A DNA stretch of 32,234 bases from Verrucomicrobiota bacterium (GCA_027622555.1 JAQBYJ010000066.1:1-32234); one strand, 5' to 3'; shown: positions 8,031 through 18,116, numbered from the stretch's first letter. Numbers and translations: made by a program. The notes: a model not told the origin generated them from the sequence alone.

Positions 8031-9686
8031 CTACACACCAACCGCTGCCACGCAGGCTTCACAAGTCTTACGAATTCCCTGGAAGAAGTCGTTGCCTTTG
8101 TCGTCGACAAGAATGAAGGCCGGGAAATTCGCCACATCGATTTTGTAGATGGCTTCCATGCCCAGCTCCGGATATTCTAGAAGTTCGACTTTCTTGATAT
8201 TATCCTGGGCAAGGATGGCTGCGGGACCGCCGATCGATCCCAGGTAAAATCCTCCATATTTTTGACAGGCGTCGGTGACTTGCTGGCTGCGATTACCTTT
8301 CGCCAGCATGATCATCGATCCGCCTTTTGCCTGAAAGGGTTCGACGTAACTGTCCATTCGTCCGGCAGTCGTTGGACCGAACGATCCCGATGGCATACCT
8401 TCGGGTGTCTTGGCTGGACCTGCGTAGTAAACCGCATGATTCTTAAAATACTCCGGAAGATCGCCTTCAGTTTCCAGTCTCTCCAGTAACTTTGCGTGGG
8501 CGATATCACGAGCGACAATAATGGTTCCAGTGAGGCTCAACTGGGTTTCAATTTTCAAAGAGCTGAGTTGCGCGAGGATCTCTTTCATCGGACGATTGAG
8601 GTCCACGTTTACCACTCCTTTGTAGTCGGTTTCACGCAGATGATCGGGGATGAATCGACCCGGATTGGTTTCGAGCTTTTCGAGCCAGATGCCATCCTTG
8701 TTGATCTTTCCTTTCATGTTTCTGTCTGCCGAGCAAGAGACGCCCATGCCAATAGGGCAGGAGGCTCCATGACGTGGAAGACGGATCACGCGCACATCCA
8801 AAGCAAAATACTTTCCACCAAATTGTGCGCCATAGCCGAGTTTGCGTGAGTCTTTTAACAAAGCGTTTTCCATCTCAAGGTCGCGAAAGGCCCGGCCATG
8901 TTCGTTACCCGTGATGGGCAACTCGTCATAATATTTGGTCGAAGCAAGTTTCACGTGTTTGAGGTTGGCCTCCGCGCTGGTTCCGCCGATGACAAAGGCA
9001 ACATGGTAGGGTGGGCAAGCGGCTGTTCCCAGAGTCCCCATTTGCTCAAGCAGAAATTTTTCCAAGGCAACCGGTTTTAGAACGGCCCGGGTCTTTTGAA
9101 AGAAAAAGGTCTTGTTTGCCGATCCTCCTCCTTTGGCGACGAAAAGGAATTTATATTCCATCCCCTCGGTGGCGTAGAGGTCGACCTGGGCAGGTAAATT
9201 GGTGCCGGTATTTTTCTCCTCATACATAGTGAGGGGCGCATTTTGGGAATAGCGAAGATTCTCTTTTATGTAGGTGTTGTAGACGCCTCTGGAGAGGTAT
9301 TCCTCGTCGTTTACCCCGGTCCAGATTTGTTGGCCCTTTTTGCCCATGATGATGGCCGTACCTGTGTCCTGGCAGAACGGAAGAATGCCGTGCGAGGAAA
9401 CTTCAGCGTTCTTCAAAAGGGTCATGGCCACGTTGCGATCGTTGTCTGACGCTTCGGGGTCCTCAAGGATCGCCGAGACCAATTCCAAATGTTCTGCCCG
9501 CAGAAAAAAAGCGATATCGCGCATTCCCGCTTGAGCGATCAACGTCAGGGCCTCCGGGTTTACTTTCAGGATGGGCTTTCCATCAAATTCACTTTCTTCG
9601 ACATACTCGGAGCTCAAAAGCGCGTATTCTGTTTCATCTTTTCCGAGAGGAAAAGGATCCTGGTAGTGGAATTCGGGAGTGGGCAT
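8031..9686 (-). CDS. Class I fumarate hydratase (iron-sulfur)
   Basis: A 551-residue homodimeric [4Fe-4S] fumarase interconverting fumarate and (S)-malate in the TCA cycle, in the cytosol. The three cluster cysteines are present at Cys105 (LPFCQDTGT), Cys224 (TAACPPYH) and Cys318 ([11 protein letters not shown]), the same numbers as in E. coli FumA. The N-terminal alpha domain and the C-terminal beta domain (from about residue 380, with [11 protein letters not shown] and the [10 protein letters not shown] segment) are fused, as in FumA/FumB, and the length is typical. The cluster makes the enzyme oxygen- and superoxide-sensitive. The gene stands alone, upstream of the repeat-bearing gap. Confidence 0.95.
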   Translation of the reverse strand: MPTPEFHYQDPFPLGKDETEYALLSSEYVEESEFDGKPILKVNPEALTLIAQAGMRDIAFFLRAEHLELVSAILEDPEASDNDRNVAMTLLKNAEVSSHGILPFCQDTGTAIIMGKKGQQIWTGVNDEEYLSRGVYNTYIKENLRYSQNAPLTMYEEKNTGTNLPAQVDLYATEGMEYKFLFVAKGGGSANKTFFFQKTRAVLKPVALEKFLLEQMGTLGTAACPPYHVAFVIGGTSAEANLKHVKLASTKYYDELPITGNEHGRAFRDLEMENALLKDSRKLGYGAQFGGKYFALDVRVIRLPRHGASCPIGMGVSCSADRNMKGKINKDGIWLEKLETNPGRFIPDHLRETDYKGVVNVDLNRPMKEILAQLSSLKIETQLSLTGTIIVARDIAHAKLLERLETEGDLPEYFKNHAVYYAGPAKTPEGMPSGSFGPTTAGRMDSYVEPFQAKGGSMIMLAKGNRSQQVTDACQKYGGFYLGSIGGPAAILAQDNIKKVELLEYPELGMEAIYKIDVANFPAFILVDDKGNDFFQGIRKTCEACVAAVGV

Positions 9687-9810
9687 GCCTTTTTAACTAG
9701 GTTGGTTTATTTACGGAAAACAATCACTGACGAAACCCTTTGCGTCAAACCTCTCTATCGATTCTGACGTAGAAGTGTTTCACAGTTCAAACGTGTCGAC
9801 TAATCTGTGC

Positions 9811-11259
9811 TTACTCTGATGCGAATATTTCATTGTTTTGGATATTACCATCAACGTCGTAGTGGGTCAGTGAAATGTGGGGAATGCCTTTACTGCGTTT
9901 TACATTAACACCGAGAAACCCTCCTTTAATTTGCAGGTATTTATGGGCGTCTTCACGATTCTCCATCTTGTATCCGCCTGCATGCATGTTCGATCCTGCT
10001 CCGGCTGAATATTCGCGCGTTCCCGTCTTTTTATCAACAGATGCGTATTGCCAGTGGCGGTCGCCGCAAAGAACAAATGCGTTCTTTTGTTTACCCATAA
10101 ATTCACGGATTTGATTTCCTTCCCAGGTAAATCCTTCGTTGGCGTGGTTATCGTTCTTGCTCCCTCTATCAGGACCAACAATCGGTGTTGGGCTAATCAG
10201 AACCTTGAAACTGGCATCCGATTCGGCGAACGATTTGAAAAACCAGGCTTTTTGTTCCTCACCCCAGATCGTTTTACCTGGTCCGTCCTCTATGTTGTTC
10301 GGACTGCGAAAGTCCCTGCCTTCCACCATCCAGATTTGCAGATCTTTACCCCAGCGGATGGTTCGGTACGTCTTTTTCCCAATAGGAACCTGCTCACGGT
10401 AGATGGCCAATCCTTGTTCCCAGGTTAAGTCCCCATAATTCTCTCCGGGCCAGGCATCATTCTTGAGAGTGTCGTGGTCGTCCTTTATGAAATAAGAGGC
10501 AAATTGACGATAGAAGTCGACCTGGTAGGGTAGGGCGAAAATGCGGTTCCATTTATGTCGGGCCAGCTCAACGCTTCTGGCCCATGGGTCGGCTTTGTCA
10601 TAGTATTCGATATCACCTGCATGTACCATGAAGTCGGGTTTTACGACGCGGGCCATGGATGGATATATCTTGTGACCGTTGGCCAAATCGTCTCGACGGC
10701 CAAAATCGTGGCAGGTTACAACCGTAAATGTGACTTCTTCTGCTGTGGTTGCTTTGGGTGCTGTTTTAAATTGTCCGGTGACAGAGGCGCCCAGTTTCCT
10801 TTCAGGATTTCTGGAAGCCAGGACTACCTCGTAGTTGGTATTGGGTTTGAGCCCGTTGATCTGGATTTGGGTTGTATGGTCTTTCTTCGGGTCAACTCGT
10901 ATCCAGTCTTTCTCAACTACTTTGCTTGTGTCGTTATGAGGCCAGTAGATCAGTCTTACTTCTCCCGCAACTCCCGAAAGGCTAAACGCCATGTCATTCA
11001 GGGTAGCACCTTCCGGCATCCGACTCGCTTGTTCCATTCTGGGTGTTCCGCTACTGTTCGTCCTTTCAGTGGGAACTTCATATTCAATCCACATATGACC
11101 CTGCATATTGAATTCGGCATCTCTGGTTAAACGGGTCCAGATGATGGCGGAGTCCTGATCGACCTCCCCAATCTTCAGGCCATTTCCAAAGTAGGTTGCG
11201 CTCAAGGAGCCTTCGAGCGTTATGAAAAATAGGAAAAGGTAGTATTTGGTAATTTTCAT
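9811..11259 (-). CDS. PhoD-like alkaline phosphatase (metallophosphatase), secreted
   Basis: A 482-residue protein with a signal peptide (MKITKYYLFLFFITLEGSLSA), so probably periplasmic. An N-terminal beta-domain (GLKIGEVDQDSAIIWTRL to about residue 165) precedes the metallophosphatase domain. The metal-binding motifs are VTCHDFG, HAGD (His213-Asp216), DDHD (260-263) and, near the C-terminus, GDRHW. This arrangement is that of PhoD-like phosphatases, which release phosphate from phosphodiesters or monoesters. The exact substrate is not deducible, and no Pho box was identified. The start is only 7 bp downstream of the stop of the deaminase remnant on the same strand, so the two may once have formed an operon. 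Confidence 0.85.
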   Translation of the reverse strand: MKITKYYLFLFFITLEGSLSATYFGNGLKIGEVDQDSAIIWTRLTRDAEFNMQGHMWIEYEVPTERTNSSGTPRMEQASRMPEGATLNDMAFSLSGVAGEVRLIYWPHNDTSKVVEKDWIRVDPKKDHTTQIQINGLKPNTNYEVVLASRNPERKLGASVTGQFKTAPKATTAEEVTFTVVTCHDFGRRDDLANGHKIYPSMARVVKPDFMVHAGDIEYYDKADPWARSVELARHKWNRIFALPYQVDFYRQFASYFIKDDHDTLKNDAWPGENYGDLTWEQGLAIYREQVPIGKKTYRTIRWGKDLQIWMVEGRDFRSPNNIEDGPGKTIWGEEQKAWFFKSFAESDASFKVLISPTPIVGPDRGSKNDNHANEGFTWEGNQIREFMGKQKNAFVLCGDRHWQYASVDKKTGTREYSAGAGSNMHAGGYKMENREDAHKYLQIKGGFLGVNVKRSKGIPHISLTHYDVDGNIQNNEIFASE

Positions 11260-11265
11260 GATAGC

Positions 11266-11505
11266 TTAGGTGGTAGTTCCAATATCTTCGAACCACATTT
11301 TTTTATTTTTCTCAATAAAGTGGGTCATGAGCTCAATGCATTCGGCATTGTTCAGCACAGAGGTTTCGACTCCTTTGTGAACCAGAACTGATCCGATGGG
11401 TATTCCTCCCTCTGCCAGGCCTTTGCGGGCCTCTTCAATGGCAGCTTCCATGAATGGATCTTGGTTCATTTGTCGGGTAGGCGTTCTGTTCTCAGGCATC
11501 CACAC
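11266..11505 (-). pseudogene. Cytosine deaminase remnant with internal in-frame deletion
   Basis: Only about 79 codons remain, likely starting at ATG 11469 (MNQDPF). DPFMEAAIEEARKGLAEGGIPIGSVLVHKG matches the N-terminus of yeast-Fcy1-like cytosine deaminases, and SVLNNAECIELMTHFIEKNKKMWFEDIG matches their extreme C-terminus. The ~95 residues normally between them, with the zinc-binding HxE and PCxxC motifs, are missing; the join is near 11370/11371 and keeps the frame. The product cannot bind catalytic zinc or deaminate cytosine. It could in principle still be translated as a small protein. The gene lies immediately upstream of the phosphatase and divergent from the TetR-RND operon. Confidence 0.75.
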
Positions 11506-11550
11506 TCCCGGATAAAGAAAAATCGAAAAATAGGTTGCTTTTATTTTTTA

Positions 11551-11590
11551 AAACGATTGTTTGAAACGATCGTTTAAATCAAACGTTTGA
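11551..11590. promoter_or_regulatory. Cluster of palindromic operator-like sites in front of the TetR operon
   Basis: Three related elements are packed in 40 bp. AAACGATTGTTT (11551-11562) is a near-palindrome, AAACGATCGTTT (11564-11575) is a perfect 12-bp palindrome, and TCAAACGTTTGA (11579-11590) is another perfect palindrome abutting the TetR start codon. The first two are 13 bp apart. The sites lie in the divergent promoter region and are the natural candidates for autoregulation by the adjacent TetR-family repressor. Confidence 0.7.
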
Positions 11591-12226
11591 ATGAATGCCA
11601 CCCAAATAAAGATCCTTGAAGCAGCCGAGTCGGAATTGGCCGAATTTGGTTTTGCCGGGGCATCCATTCGCAATATCACCCAACGAGCGGGTGTGAACGT
11701 AGCGTCGATCAACTACCATTTTGGATCGAAGGTGGAGTTGATCAAAGAGCTCTTCAAATTTCGCATTATGCCCTTGAATGAGTTGCGCCTTGGTATGCTC
11801 GAGGACGCCAAGGCCAAGCATGAAGATGGGATCGTTCCGGTTTATGAACTGGTGGATATTCTGGTTCGACCGGCCGTCTCAAGACTCATGGGGAAAGAAG
11901 GCCGCAGATTTGTTCAGGCGATGGCTCGCTGTATGTCTGAACCGCTGGACTTTATGCGTGAGTTGGATGAGGAAATTTTTCAGGAAGTGTTTACCACTTT
12001 TCTTGCGGCCTTCCAAAAAGCACTGCCTTCACATGATCCGAGTCAGGTGATGAACAAGTTGCATTTCATAATATGCACTATGGTGGGATTCATGATGCAT
12101 TTCCCTAGAATGGATCAATTTATTGGTCACCAACTTAGCCAGGACGAATTTAACAATGTACTGGACCAATACATTGAATTCATCGCCGCCGGTATTGAAT
12201 CCGCGCGTACGCCAATTTCTAAATGA
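11591..12226 (+). CDS. TetR-family transcriptional regulator of the efflux operon
   Basis: A 211-residue repressor. The N-terminal helix-turn-helix (residues 7-50) contains ASIRNITQRAGVNVASINYHFGSK, with the YHFGSK signature at 42-47. The rest is an all-helical ligand-binding and dimerisation domain. The ATG directly follows the palindrome TCAAACGTTTGA and has no Shine-Dalgarno, so translation may be leaderless or inefficient. The stop overlaps the next gene by 4 bp (ATGA), which implies translational coupling and cotranscription with the pump. The expected role is ligand-released repression of its own operon. The inducing compound is unknown. Confidence 0.92.
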   Translation: MNATQIKILEAAESELAEFGFAGASIRNITQRAGVNVASINYHFGSKVELIKELFKFRIMPLNELRLGMLEDAKAKHEDGIVPVYELVDILVRPAVSRLMGKEGRRFVQAMARCMSEPLDFMRELDEEIFQEVFTTFLAAFQKALPSHDPSQVMNKLHFIICTMVGFMMHFPRMDQFIGHQLSQDEFNNVLDQYIEFIAAGIESARTPISK

Positions 12227-13620
12227 GCTCCACCATTCGTACTTTATTTTTGATAACCTTGCTTACATTGGTTGCCGGATGCGCTACAACGGCACCTGAC
12301 TCTCAGAACGATAATTCGGAACTGCAAAACAATGTGCCTGGTGATTGGAGCCAAGATTCTGATAAGGGTAAACTTGCCAGCGATTGGTTGCGGGATTTCG
12401 AAGACGACAATTTGGTAAGTCTCGTCGAAACGGCTATGATGCAAAATCCGTCGCTTCAGGCAGCGGTCTACCGACTTCAACAAGCAGAAGCCAATGCACA
12501 AATTGCAGGTGCGTTACAGTACCCAAGCCTGGGGCTGAGTGGTTCCGGGACAAAACAAAAGGTATTATTTAATCCGTTTGGTTCCTTTACTATTACGAAC
12601 TACAGTCTTTCCCTTTCCTCTCAATGGGAGCTCGATGTTTGGGGAAAAGTGCGTGAGCAGCATAGTGCAACCTTGGCAATGTTCGAAGCTTCTGGTTACG
12701 ATATGGAGGCCCTGCGTCTTTCGCTTATCTCTCAAATCAGTAAAGCCTGGTTTAACGCCAAGGAACTTTTATATCAAAGGGAATTGGCGGTCAGCAGTGC
12801 AGAAAGTTTTGATTCGAATTTAAAGATCCTGGAGGACCGTTATCAACGCGGGTTGGTTCAAGCGTTTGATTTACGTTTATCGAGGTCGCAGGCAAGCGTG
12901 GTCAGAGCTCAAGTAAGTCAGCGTGAAAGTGCCCTGGACCAGGCCATTCGCTTACTTGAAACCTTGGTGGGAGAATATCCGGGGCGGACGATTGAGCTGA
13001 GCAAAGAATTGCCAGCGGTAAGTACACCGATTCCTGCCGGTCTGCCAGCGTCGTTGCTTGAACAACGTCCGGACCTTCGTGCTGCCGAGCGACGTCTTGC
13101 TGCCTCGGGGGCAAATTTTAATGCAGAGAAAAAAAACCGGCTTCCAGACATTTCGCTAACCGGCAGTTTGGGACAGGCTTCCAATGAGCTGGGCAATCTT
13201 TTGGATTCTGATTCTGGGGTTTGGAATTTAGCAGGAAATATAACGGCCCCCGTTTTTATGGCCGGGCGGCTTGGGGCACAACGCCGTCAAGCCGAAGCGC
13301 AATTCAATGAGCAGGTGGCCAATTATGAGTCCGCTATTCTAAATGCGTTTCGCGAAGTGGAAACCGCATTGGCGAATCAGACGTACCTGGTTCAATTGGT
13401 AGACGACCTGAATCTCGCTGCTAAACAAAGTTCCAAGGCGCTTGAACAAGCCTGGGTTTTATACGGACGGGGGTTGCTGGATATTTCCGCAGTGCTCGAT
13501 GCCGAACGGCGATCTTTCGACACACGGAGTCAAAGTATTACTGCTATCAATCGTGTATTACAAAACCGGATCGATCTCTATATCGCTCTGGGTGGTGGAT
13601 TTAATTTAGACGAGGAATAA
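12223..13620 (+). CDS. RND efflux outer-membrane lipoprotein (TolC/OprM, NodT family)
   Basis: A 465-residue outer-membrane factor. The signal peptide ends in lipobox VAGC (Cys20), so it is lipidated like OprM. Two outer-membrane efflux (OEP) repeats follow: the first from about residue 60 (LVSLVETAMMQNPSLQAAVYRLQQAEANAQIAGALQYP), the second from about 270 with RPDLRAAERRLAASGANFNAEKKNRLPDISLTGSLG and PVFMAGRLGAQRRQAEAQFNE. It forms the trimeric exit duct of the tripartite pump encoded by this operon. The start overlaps the TetR stop by 4 bp. Confidence 0.93.
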   Translation: MSSTIRTLFLITLLTLVAGCATTAPDSQNDNSELQNNVPGDWSQDSDKGKLASDWLRDFEDDNLVSLVETAMMQNPSLQAAVYRLQQAEANAQIAGALQYPSLGLSGSGTKQKVLFNPFGSFTITNYSLSLSSQWELDVWGKVREQHSATLAMFEASGYDMEALRLSLISQISKAWFNAKELLYQRELAVSSAESFDSNLKILEDRYQRGLVQAFDLRLSRSQASVVRAQVSQRESALDQAIRLLETLVGEYPGRTIELSKELPAVSTPIPAGLPASLLEQRPDLRAAERRLAASGANFNAEKKNRLPDISLTGSLGQASNELGNLLDSDSGVWNLAGNITAPVFMAGRLGAQRRQAEAQFNEQVANYESAILNAFREVETALANQTYLVQLVDDLNLAAKQSSKALEQAWVLYGRGLLDISAVLDAERRSFDTRSQSITAINRVLQNRIDLYIALGGGFNLDEE

Positions 13621-13623
13621 ATT

Positions 13624-14847
13624 ATGGATTCTCACTTAAAATCAGAACGAGGAAATATCCTCTTGAAAATCTTGTTACCGATCGTGTTCGTTTTAGGAGC
13701 GACTGCTTTTACGGTTATCCTGATCGTACTGAAGCCTGAACCGGAGAAAAAAGAATTGGTCAGAATGCTTCCCGGGGTAGAGGTTATGACTCTCCAGGTC
13801 GAACCACTATCCTTGACCATCGAATCCCAGGGCACGATTCAACCGCGAACCGAAACGGTCCTGACTGCAGAAGTTTCGGGGGTAATTGAATATGTATCTC
13901 CCAAGTTATTTGCCGGCAGCTTTTTCAAAAAAGGGGACGTTCTTATAGAAATGGATAAGGTGGAGTACACCGCTGCTTTGGCTAATGCTAAAAGTATGCG
14001 TGCCACCGCCAGGCTGGCGTATGCTCAAGAAGAAAGCCTCAGTGAACAGGCCCAGTTGGATTGGAAAGAATTGGGACGGGGTCAACCCAATGACCTTGTC
14101 TTGAGGAAGCCTCAACTCGAAAAAGCTGCCTCTGATATCGAGAGTGCGGAAGCTGGAGTAATCGTTGCGGAACGGAATCTATCGAAGACCACTGTTCGAG
14201 CTCCGTATGATGGTCGGGTTCACACAAAATTTGTGGATGTTGGTCAGACGGTGAATGCTCGTACGACCCAATTGGCCCGGATATTCGCAGTCGATGTTGC
14301 AGAGGTACGTTTGCCCATTTCGTCAGAGGATGTGGCATTTATAGATTTGCCCGAGGTGTCTCAGGATGGACGATCAACTTCTACTGATTCGAATGTATTT
14401 CTTTCCTCTCAATTCGGGAATAAATCGTGGAATTGGATGGGGGTCATTGATCGTCTGGAAGGTGTCATCGATATCTCGACCCGACAGATTTACCTCGTTG
14501 CTCGCGTTGAGGACCCGTATGGACAATCTATTAATCCGGACAGGCCTCCCTTGAATGTCGGGCAATTTGTCTCAGCAAAAATTTCGGGGAAAGACCTTGG
14601 CCCGGGATTCGTTATCCCGCGTTCAGCTTTAAAACCAGGAAATCTGGTTTGGATAATTGACGAAAACGATCAGTTGAAAATTACACCGGTTGAGGTCGCG
14701 AAGGCGGAAGTCAATGAAGCCTATATTACCACAGGATTGAAAAACGGAGATCGGCTTTGTATTACGCAGCTTGGCATCGTAATCGATGGCATGGAAGTCG
14801 AAGTTCATGAAGAAAATTCCGCCAAGCAGATGGGGAGTGAGCTATGA
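13624..14847 (+). CDS. RND efflux periplasmic adaptor (membrane fusion protein)
   Basis: A 407-residue adaptor. It is anchored by one N-terminal TM helix (about residues 12-36), then has the HlyD/AcrA order: lipoyl half-motif with SGVIEYVSPKLFAGSFFKKGDVL, a helical hairpin (about 115-180), the returning half with TTVRAPYDGRV, and beta-barrel and membrane-proximal domains. It bridges the inner-membrane pump and the outer-membrane factor. GAGGA at 13612-13616 is a well-placed ribosome binding site. The stop overlaps the next start by 4 bp. Confidence 0.93.
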   Translation: MDSHLKSERGNILLKILLPIVFVLGATAFTVILIVLKPEPEKKELVRMLPGVEVMTLQVEPLSLTIESQGTIQPRTETVLTAEVSGVIEYVSPKLFAGSFFKKGDVLIEMDKVEYTAALANAKSMRATARLAYAQEESLSEQAQLDWKELGRGQPNDLVLRKPQLEKAASDIESAEAGVIVAERNLSKTTVRAPYDGRVHTKFVDVGQTVNARTTQLARIFAVDVAEVRLPISSEDVAFIDLPEVSQDGRSTSTDSNVFLSSQFGNKSWNWMGVIDRLEGVIDISTRQIYLVARVEDPYGQSINPDRPPLNVGQFVSAKISGKDLGPGFVIPRSALKPGNLVWIIDENDQLKITPVEVAKAEVNEAYITTGLKNGDRLCITQLGIVIDGMEVEVHEENSAKQMGSEL

Positions 14848-17800
14848 TAGCTTGGTTTACTAAGAACGGAGTCGCGGCGAACTTGACTATGCTAATCATG
14901 GTTGTGGGAGGGGCTGTTTCCCTCTTCTCAATCAAGATGGAATTATTTCCACAGTTTTCGTTAGATACCATTGTGGTACGGGTTCCTTATCTTGGGGCAT
15001 CTCCGGAGGAAGTGGAAGAGGCAGTCAATATCCGGATTGAGGAGGCTCTTCAAGGGCTTGAGGGAATTAAGGAACTTCGTTCTTCAGCCTCCGAAGGATA
15101 TGGTGCTGTCAGTGTTGTGGTAGACAAAGGCTATGATCTTCGAAAAGTGAAGGAAGATGTCAAAACCAGGGTCGATGCCATTACTACTTTCCCGGCAAAC
15201 ACAGAACGTCCCATTATTGATGAATTTTTGATCCAACGTGACACGATATGGATAGCGATCTCTGGCGATACCGATGAATTAACGCTCAAGCATTTGGCTA
15301 AAAAGGTTAGGGACGATGTAGTAGAACTTCCTGGAGTGAGTCAGGCGTTTACCCGTGGTGTTCGTGACTATGAAATTTCAATTAACGTATCGGAAAATAA
15401 ACTTCGGCAATACGGTTTAACTTTTGACCAGGTCATGCAGGTCGTTCAGGGGAATTCATTGGATCTTCCGGCCGGTCAGATTCGTTCAACTGGTGGTGAG
15501 ATATTGCTCAGAACCAAGGAGCAAGCCTACCGCGGTAATGAATTTGAAGAGTTGGTTTTAATCAGTCGCCCGGACGGAACTCAGGTACGTTTATCAGACG
15601 TTGCTGAGATTGAGGATGGGTTTGAAGACGTTACCATTTTCTCCAGTTTCAATGGAAAGGCTGCTGCCCTCGTTCTGGTTCGGGAAGTGGGCCGTGAAAG
15701 TCCTCTCAACATATCCGCTCAAATTTATAAGTATGTTGAGGAATCCAAGGAAACATGGCTTCCCGACGGCATAGAGCTAATGGCTTGGGGTGATTCTGCA
15801 TTTTATCTGGAGGATCGTCTGAACCTATTATTGGAGAATGGTGCTATCGGATTTGTACTCGTGCTTATCTCCTTGTCACTTTTTCTACGTCCTTCTCTAG
15901 CTTTCTTCGTCGCCGCCGGAATTCCGGTTAGTTTTTTGGCCACCTTTCTGGTAGGTCCTGTTTTTGGGCTTTCGATAAACCTGATCTCGTTGTTCGCATT
16001 TATTCTGGTGCTGGGAATTGTAGTCGACGATGCGATTGTGGTTGGAGAAAGTGTTTTCTCTGAATTTCAAAGAAATGGCTCCGGGGTAGAATCTGCTATT
16101 CGAGGGACTCATTTAGTTTCGACTCCGGTAACTTTTGCGGTGCTGACCACCATCGTCGCGTTCTGTCCTATTTTCTTTCTTCCGGGCTTGATGGGGAAAT
16201 TCTTTGTTTCCATTCCGCTTGTGGTAATACCGACCCTGCTTTTTTCATTGGTTCAAAGTAAATTAGTCCTGCCTTACCACCTTTCACTTTGCAACGTTGG
16301 TAGTAAACGTAATCGTGATGAATTGAATTTGTTTTCAAGATTTCAACGGAAAATCTCGGACAGTTTGGAAGCTTTTATTCGCAACGTATATGACCCGTTT
16401 GTTGAGGTTGCGATAAACTGGCGCTACGCGACTCTGGGAGCTTTCATTGCCATATTGATTGTGAGCTGGGGAATTGTGGCGGGTGGATGGATACGTTTCG
16501 TACAGTTTCCAAATGTTCCCAGCGATTTCATTTTGGTTCAGCTTGAAATGCCCGAAGGGACTTCTTCAGAAGATACAGGACGTGCGATGGAAAAACTGGT
16601 TGCCGGACTGGATCAAGTACGGGAAGAAGCGAAATCAAACGGCGAACACGATCCAGTTGCTCATTACATGGTGGCAGTAGGTTACTCCACCATGACCGGT
16701 GGCCCCAATCCTGAGAGTACCGTGGTGGGAAGTAACATCGGCTCCATTGTTGTTGAATTAGCCAAAGATGGAGTGAGGGATTCCAATGCTTTTGAAGTAG
16801 CCGATCAATGGAGAAAATTGGTTGGTCAGATTCCAGGTGCCAGTCGACTAACCATGAACGCGGGTGCCGCAGGTCCGGTGGGGCTTCCGGTAGATATCCG
16901 ATTGACCGGACCGGATTTTAATCAACTCAAGCAAGCCTCTCTGGAAATTCAAAAGAGGTTACAAGTGTTCGAAGGATTAAATGACATCCGTGACACCTAT
17001 TCGGAGGGAAAGCAGGAAATAAAAATTAAGCTCAAGGATTCTGCGCGTGGGCTTGGATTGAACGCTTCAGATTTGGCGCGGCAGGTCAGACAGGCTTTTT
17101 ATGGTGGAGAAGCGCAACGGATTCAACGCGATCAGGATGACGTAAGAATCATGGTTCGTTACCCGAAGTCTGAAAGAGAATCTATCGGGAATCTTGAAAG
17201 GATGTATATTCGTACCCCTTCAGGACAATCAGTGCCGATGAATGAAGTGGCTGATATTGAATTTGGACATGGCTATCCAGGTATCGCCCGGATCGATCGT
17301 CAACGGGTGATCAACGTGCAAGCGGATGCGGACAAGGATGTGGCAAATCCGACTGAAATTAATAAAGTCATTTATCCGATGAATCAAAATATGAAGCGAA
17401 TGTATGAAATGTTTGGTCAGGAGGTACAACCCTCGATATTGGAGGAGGTCTTGGCGAATTATCCGGGGGTTAGATCCATCAAAGACGGAGAGGCTAAAGA
17501 CTTTGAAGAATTGATGCCTGTCTTGTTGTTGGGTGGTTTCTTTGTCATAGTAATTATTTATACGCTTCTGGCTATTCCGTTTAAAAGTTATGTTCAGCCC
17601 ATATTGGTTATCTCCGCCATTCCCTTCGGAATTGCAGGTGCGATATTTGGTCACCTGATTAACTTTCAAAATTTTGGGACCCCACAAGACCTGAGTACAT
17701 TATCTATGCTGGGCATCATTGCCCTATCTGGTGTCGTCGTAAATGACTCCTTGGTACTAGTAGATTACATCAATAAATTAAGAGCGCAGGGAGTGCCGCT

Positions 17801-18116
17801 CAAGCAAGCCGTGCACCAGGGAGGTATCGCTCGGTTCCGTCCTATATTATTAACTTCGTTAACCACCTTTGTGGGTCTTGTTCCCATTCTTTTGGAAAGC
17901 AGTCTTCAAGCCCAGTTTCTTATTCCAATGGCAACTTCCTTATCGTTCGGTGTGTTGTTCGCCACCTTTATCACGCTGTTACTGGTTCCTGCCTTATATC
18001 TGATCCTGGAGGATGTTATGCGCGTCGGGACTGCGTGTTTCCGTTGGTTGTTAAATTTATACTTTCCCAAGAAAAAGTCGGTGAGCAGCAGTTACTCAAT
18101 TCCCGGAGAACGATGA
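14844..18116 (+). CDS. RND family efflux pump permease (AcrB/MexB-like, HAE1 type)
   Basis: A 1090-residue inner-membrane proton antiporter with 12 TM helices and two large periplasmic loops, the length typical of the family. It begins with MIAWFTKNGVAANLTMLIM. The paired TM4 acidic residues of the proton relay are present as VVDDAIVVGE (Asp395-Asp396). The TM10 region reads GVVVNDSLVLVDYIN. The porter-domain text YLGASPEEVEEAVNIRIEEAL and the second-half equivalents are standard. GGGGAG at 14832-14837 is a strong ribosome binding site 6 nt before the ATG. Substrate is unknown; the divergence from AcrB and the linked SDR leave open a role in exporting a metabolite or lipid rather than drugs. 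Confidence 0.95.
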   Translation: MIAWFTKNGVAANLTMLIMVVGGAVSLFSIKMELFPQFSLDTIVVRVPYLGASPEEVEEAVNIRIEEALQGLEGIKELRSSASEGYGAVSVVVDKGYDLRKVKEDVKTRVDAITTFPANTERPIIDEFLIQRDTIWIAISGDTDELTLKHLAKKVRDDVVELPGVSQAFTRGVRDYEISINVSENKLRQYGLTFDQVMQVVQGNSLDLPAGQIRSTGGEILLRTKEQAYRGNEFEELVLISRPDGTQVRLSDVAEIEDGFEDVTIFSSFNGKAAALVLVREVGRESPLNISAQIYKYVEESKETWLPDGIELMAWGDSAFYLEDRLNLLLENGAIGFVLVLISLSLFLRPSLAFFVAAGIPVSFLATFLVGPVFGLSINLISLFAFILVLGIVVDDAIVVGESVFSEFQRNGSGVESAIRGTHLVSTPVTFAVLTTIVAFCPIFFLPGLMGKFFVSIPLVVIPTLLFSLVQSKLVLPYHLSLCNVGSKRNRDELNLFSRFQRKISDSLEAFIRNVYDPFVEVAINWRYATLGAFIAILIVSWGIVAGGWIRFVQFPNVPSDFILVQLEMPEGTSSEDTGRAMEKLVAGLDQVREEAKSNGEHDPVAHYMVAVGYSTMTGGPNPESTVVGSNIGSIVVELAKDGVRDSNAFEVADQWRKLVGQIPGASRLTMNAGAAGPVGLPVDIRLTGPDFNQLKQASLEIQKRLQVFEGLNDIRDTYSEGKQEIKIKLKDSARGLGLNASDLARQVRQAFYGGEAQRIQRDQDDVRIMVRYPKSERESIGNLERMYIRTPSGQSVPMNEVADIEFGHGYPGIARIDRQRVINVQADADKDVANPTEINKVIYPMNQNMKRMYEMFGQEVQPSILEEVLANYPGVRSIKDGEAKDFEELMPVLLLGGFFVIVIIYTLLAIPFKSYVQPILVISAIPFGIAGAIFGHLINFQNFGTPQDLSTLSMLGIIALSGVVVNDSLVLVDYINKLRAQGVPLKQAVHQGGIARFRPILLTSLTTFVGLVPILLESSLQAQFLIPMATSLSFGVLFATFITLLLVPALYLILEDVMRVGTACFRWLLNLYFPKKKSVSSSYSIPGER

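Noticed and set aside
7764-8180. 138-codon plus-strand open frame with VRVRVRV repeats
   Set aside because: It is a translation of the hexanucleotide repeat running antisense into the fumarase gene.
18035-18112. Upstream start for the SDR inside the pump gene
   Set aside because: It would add 26 non-family residues. The MKRALVTGANRGIG start at 18113 has a ribosome binding site and an ATGA coupling.
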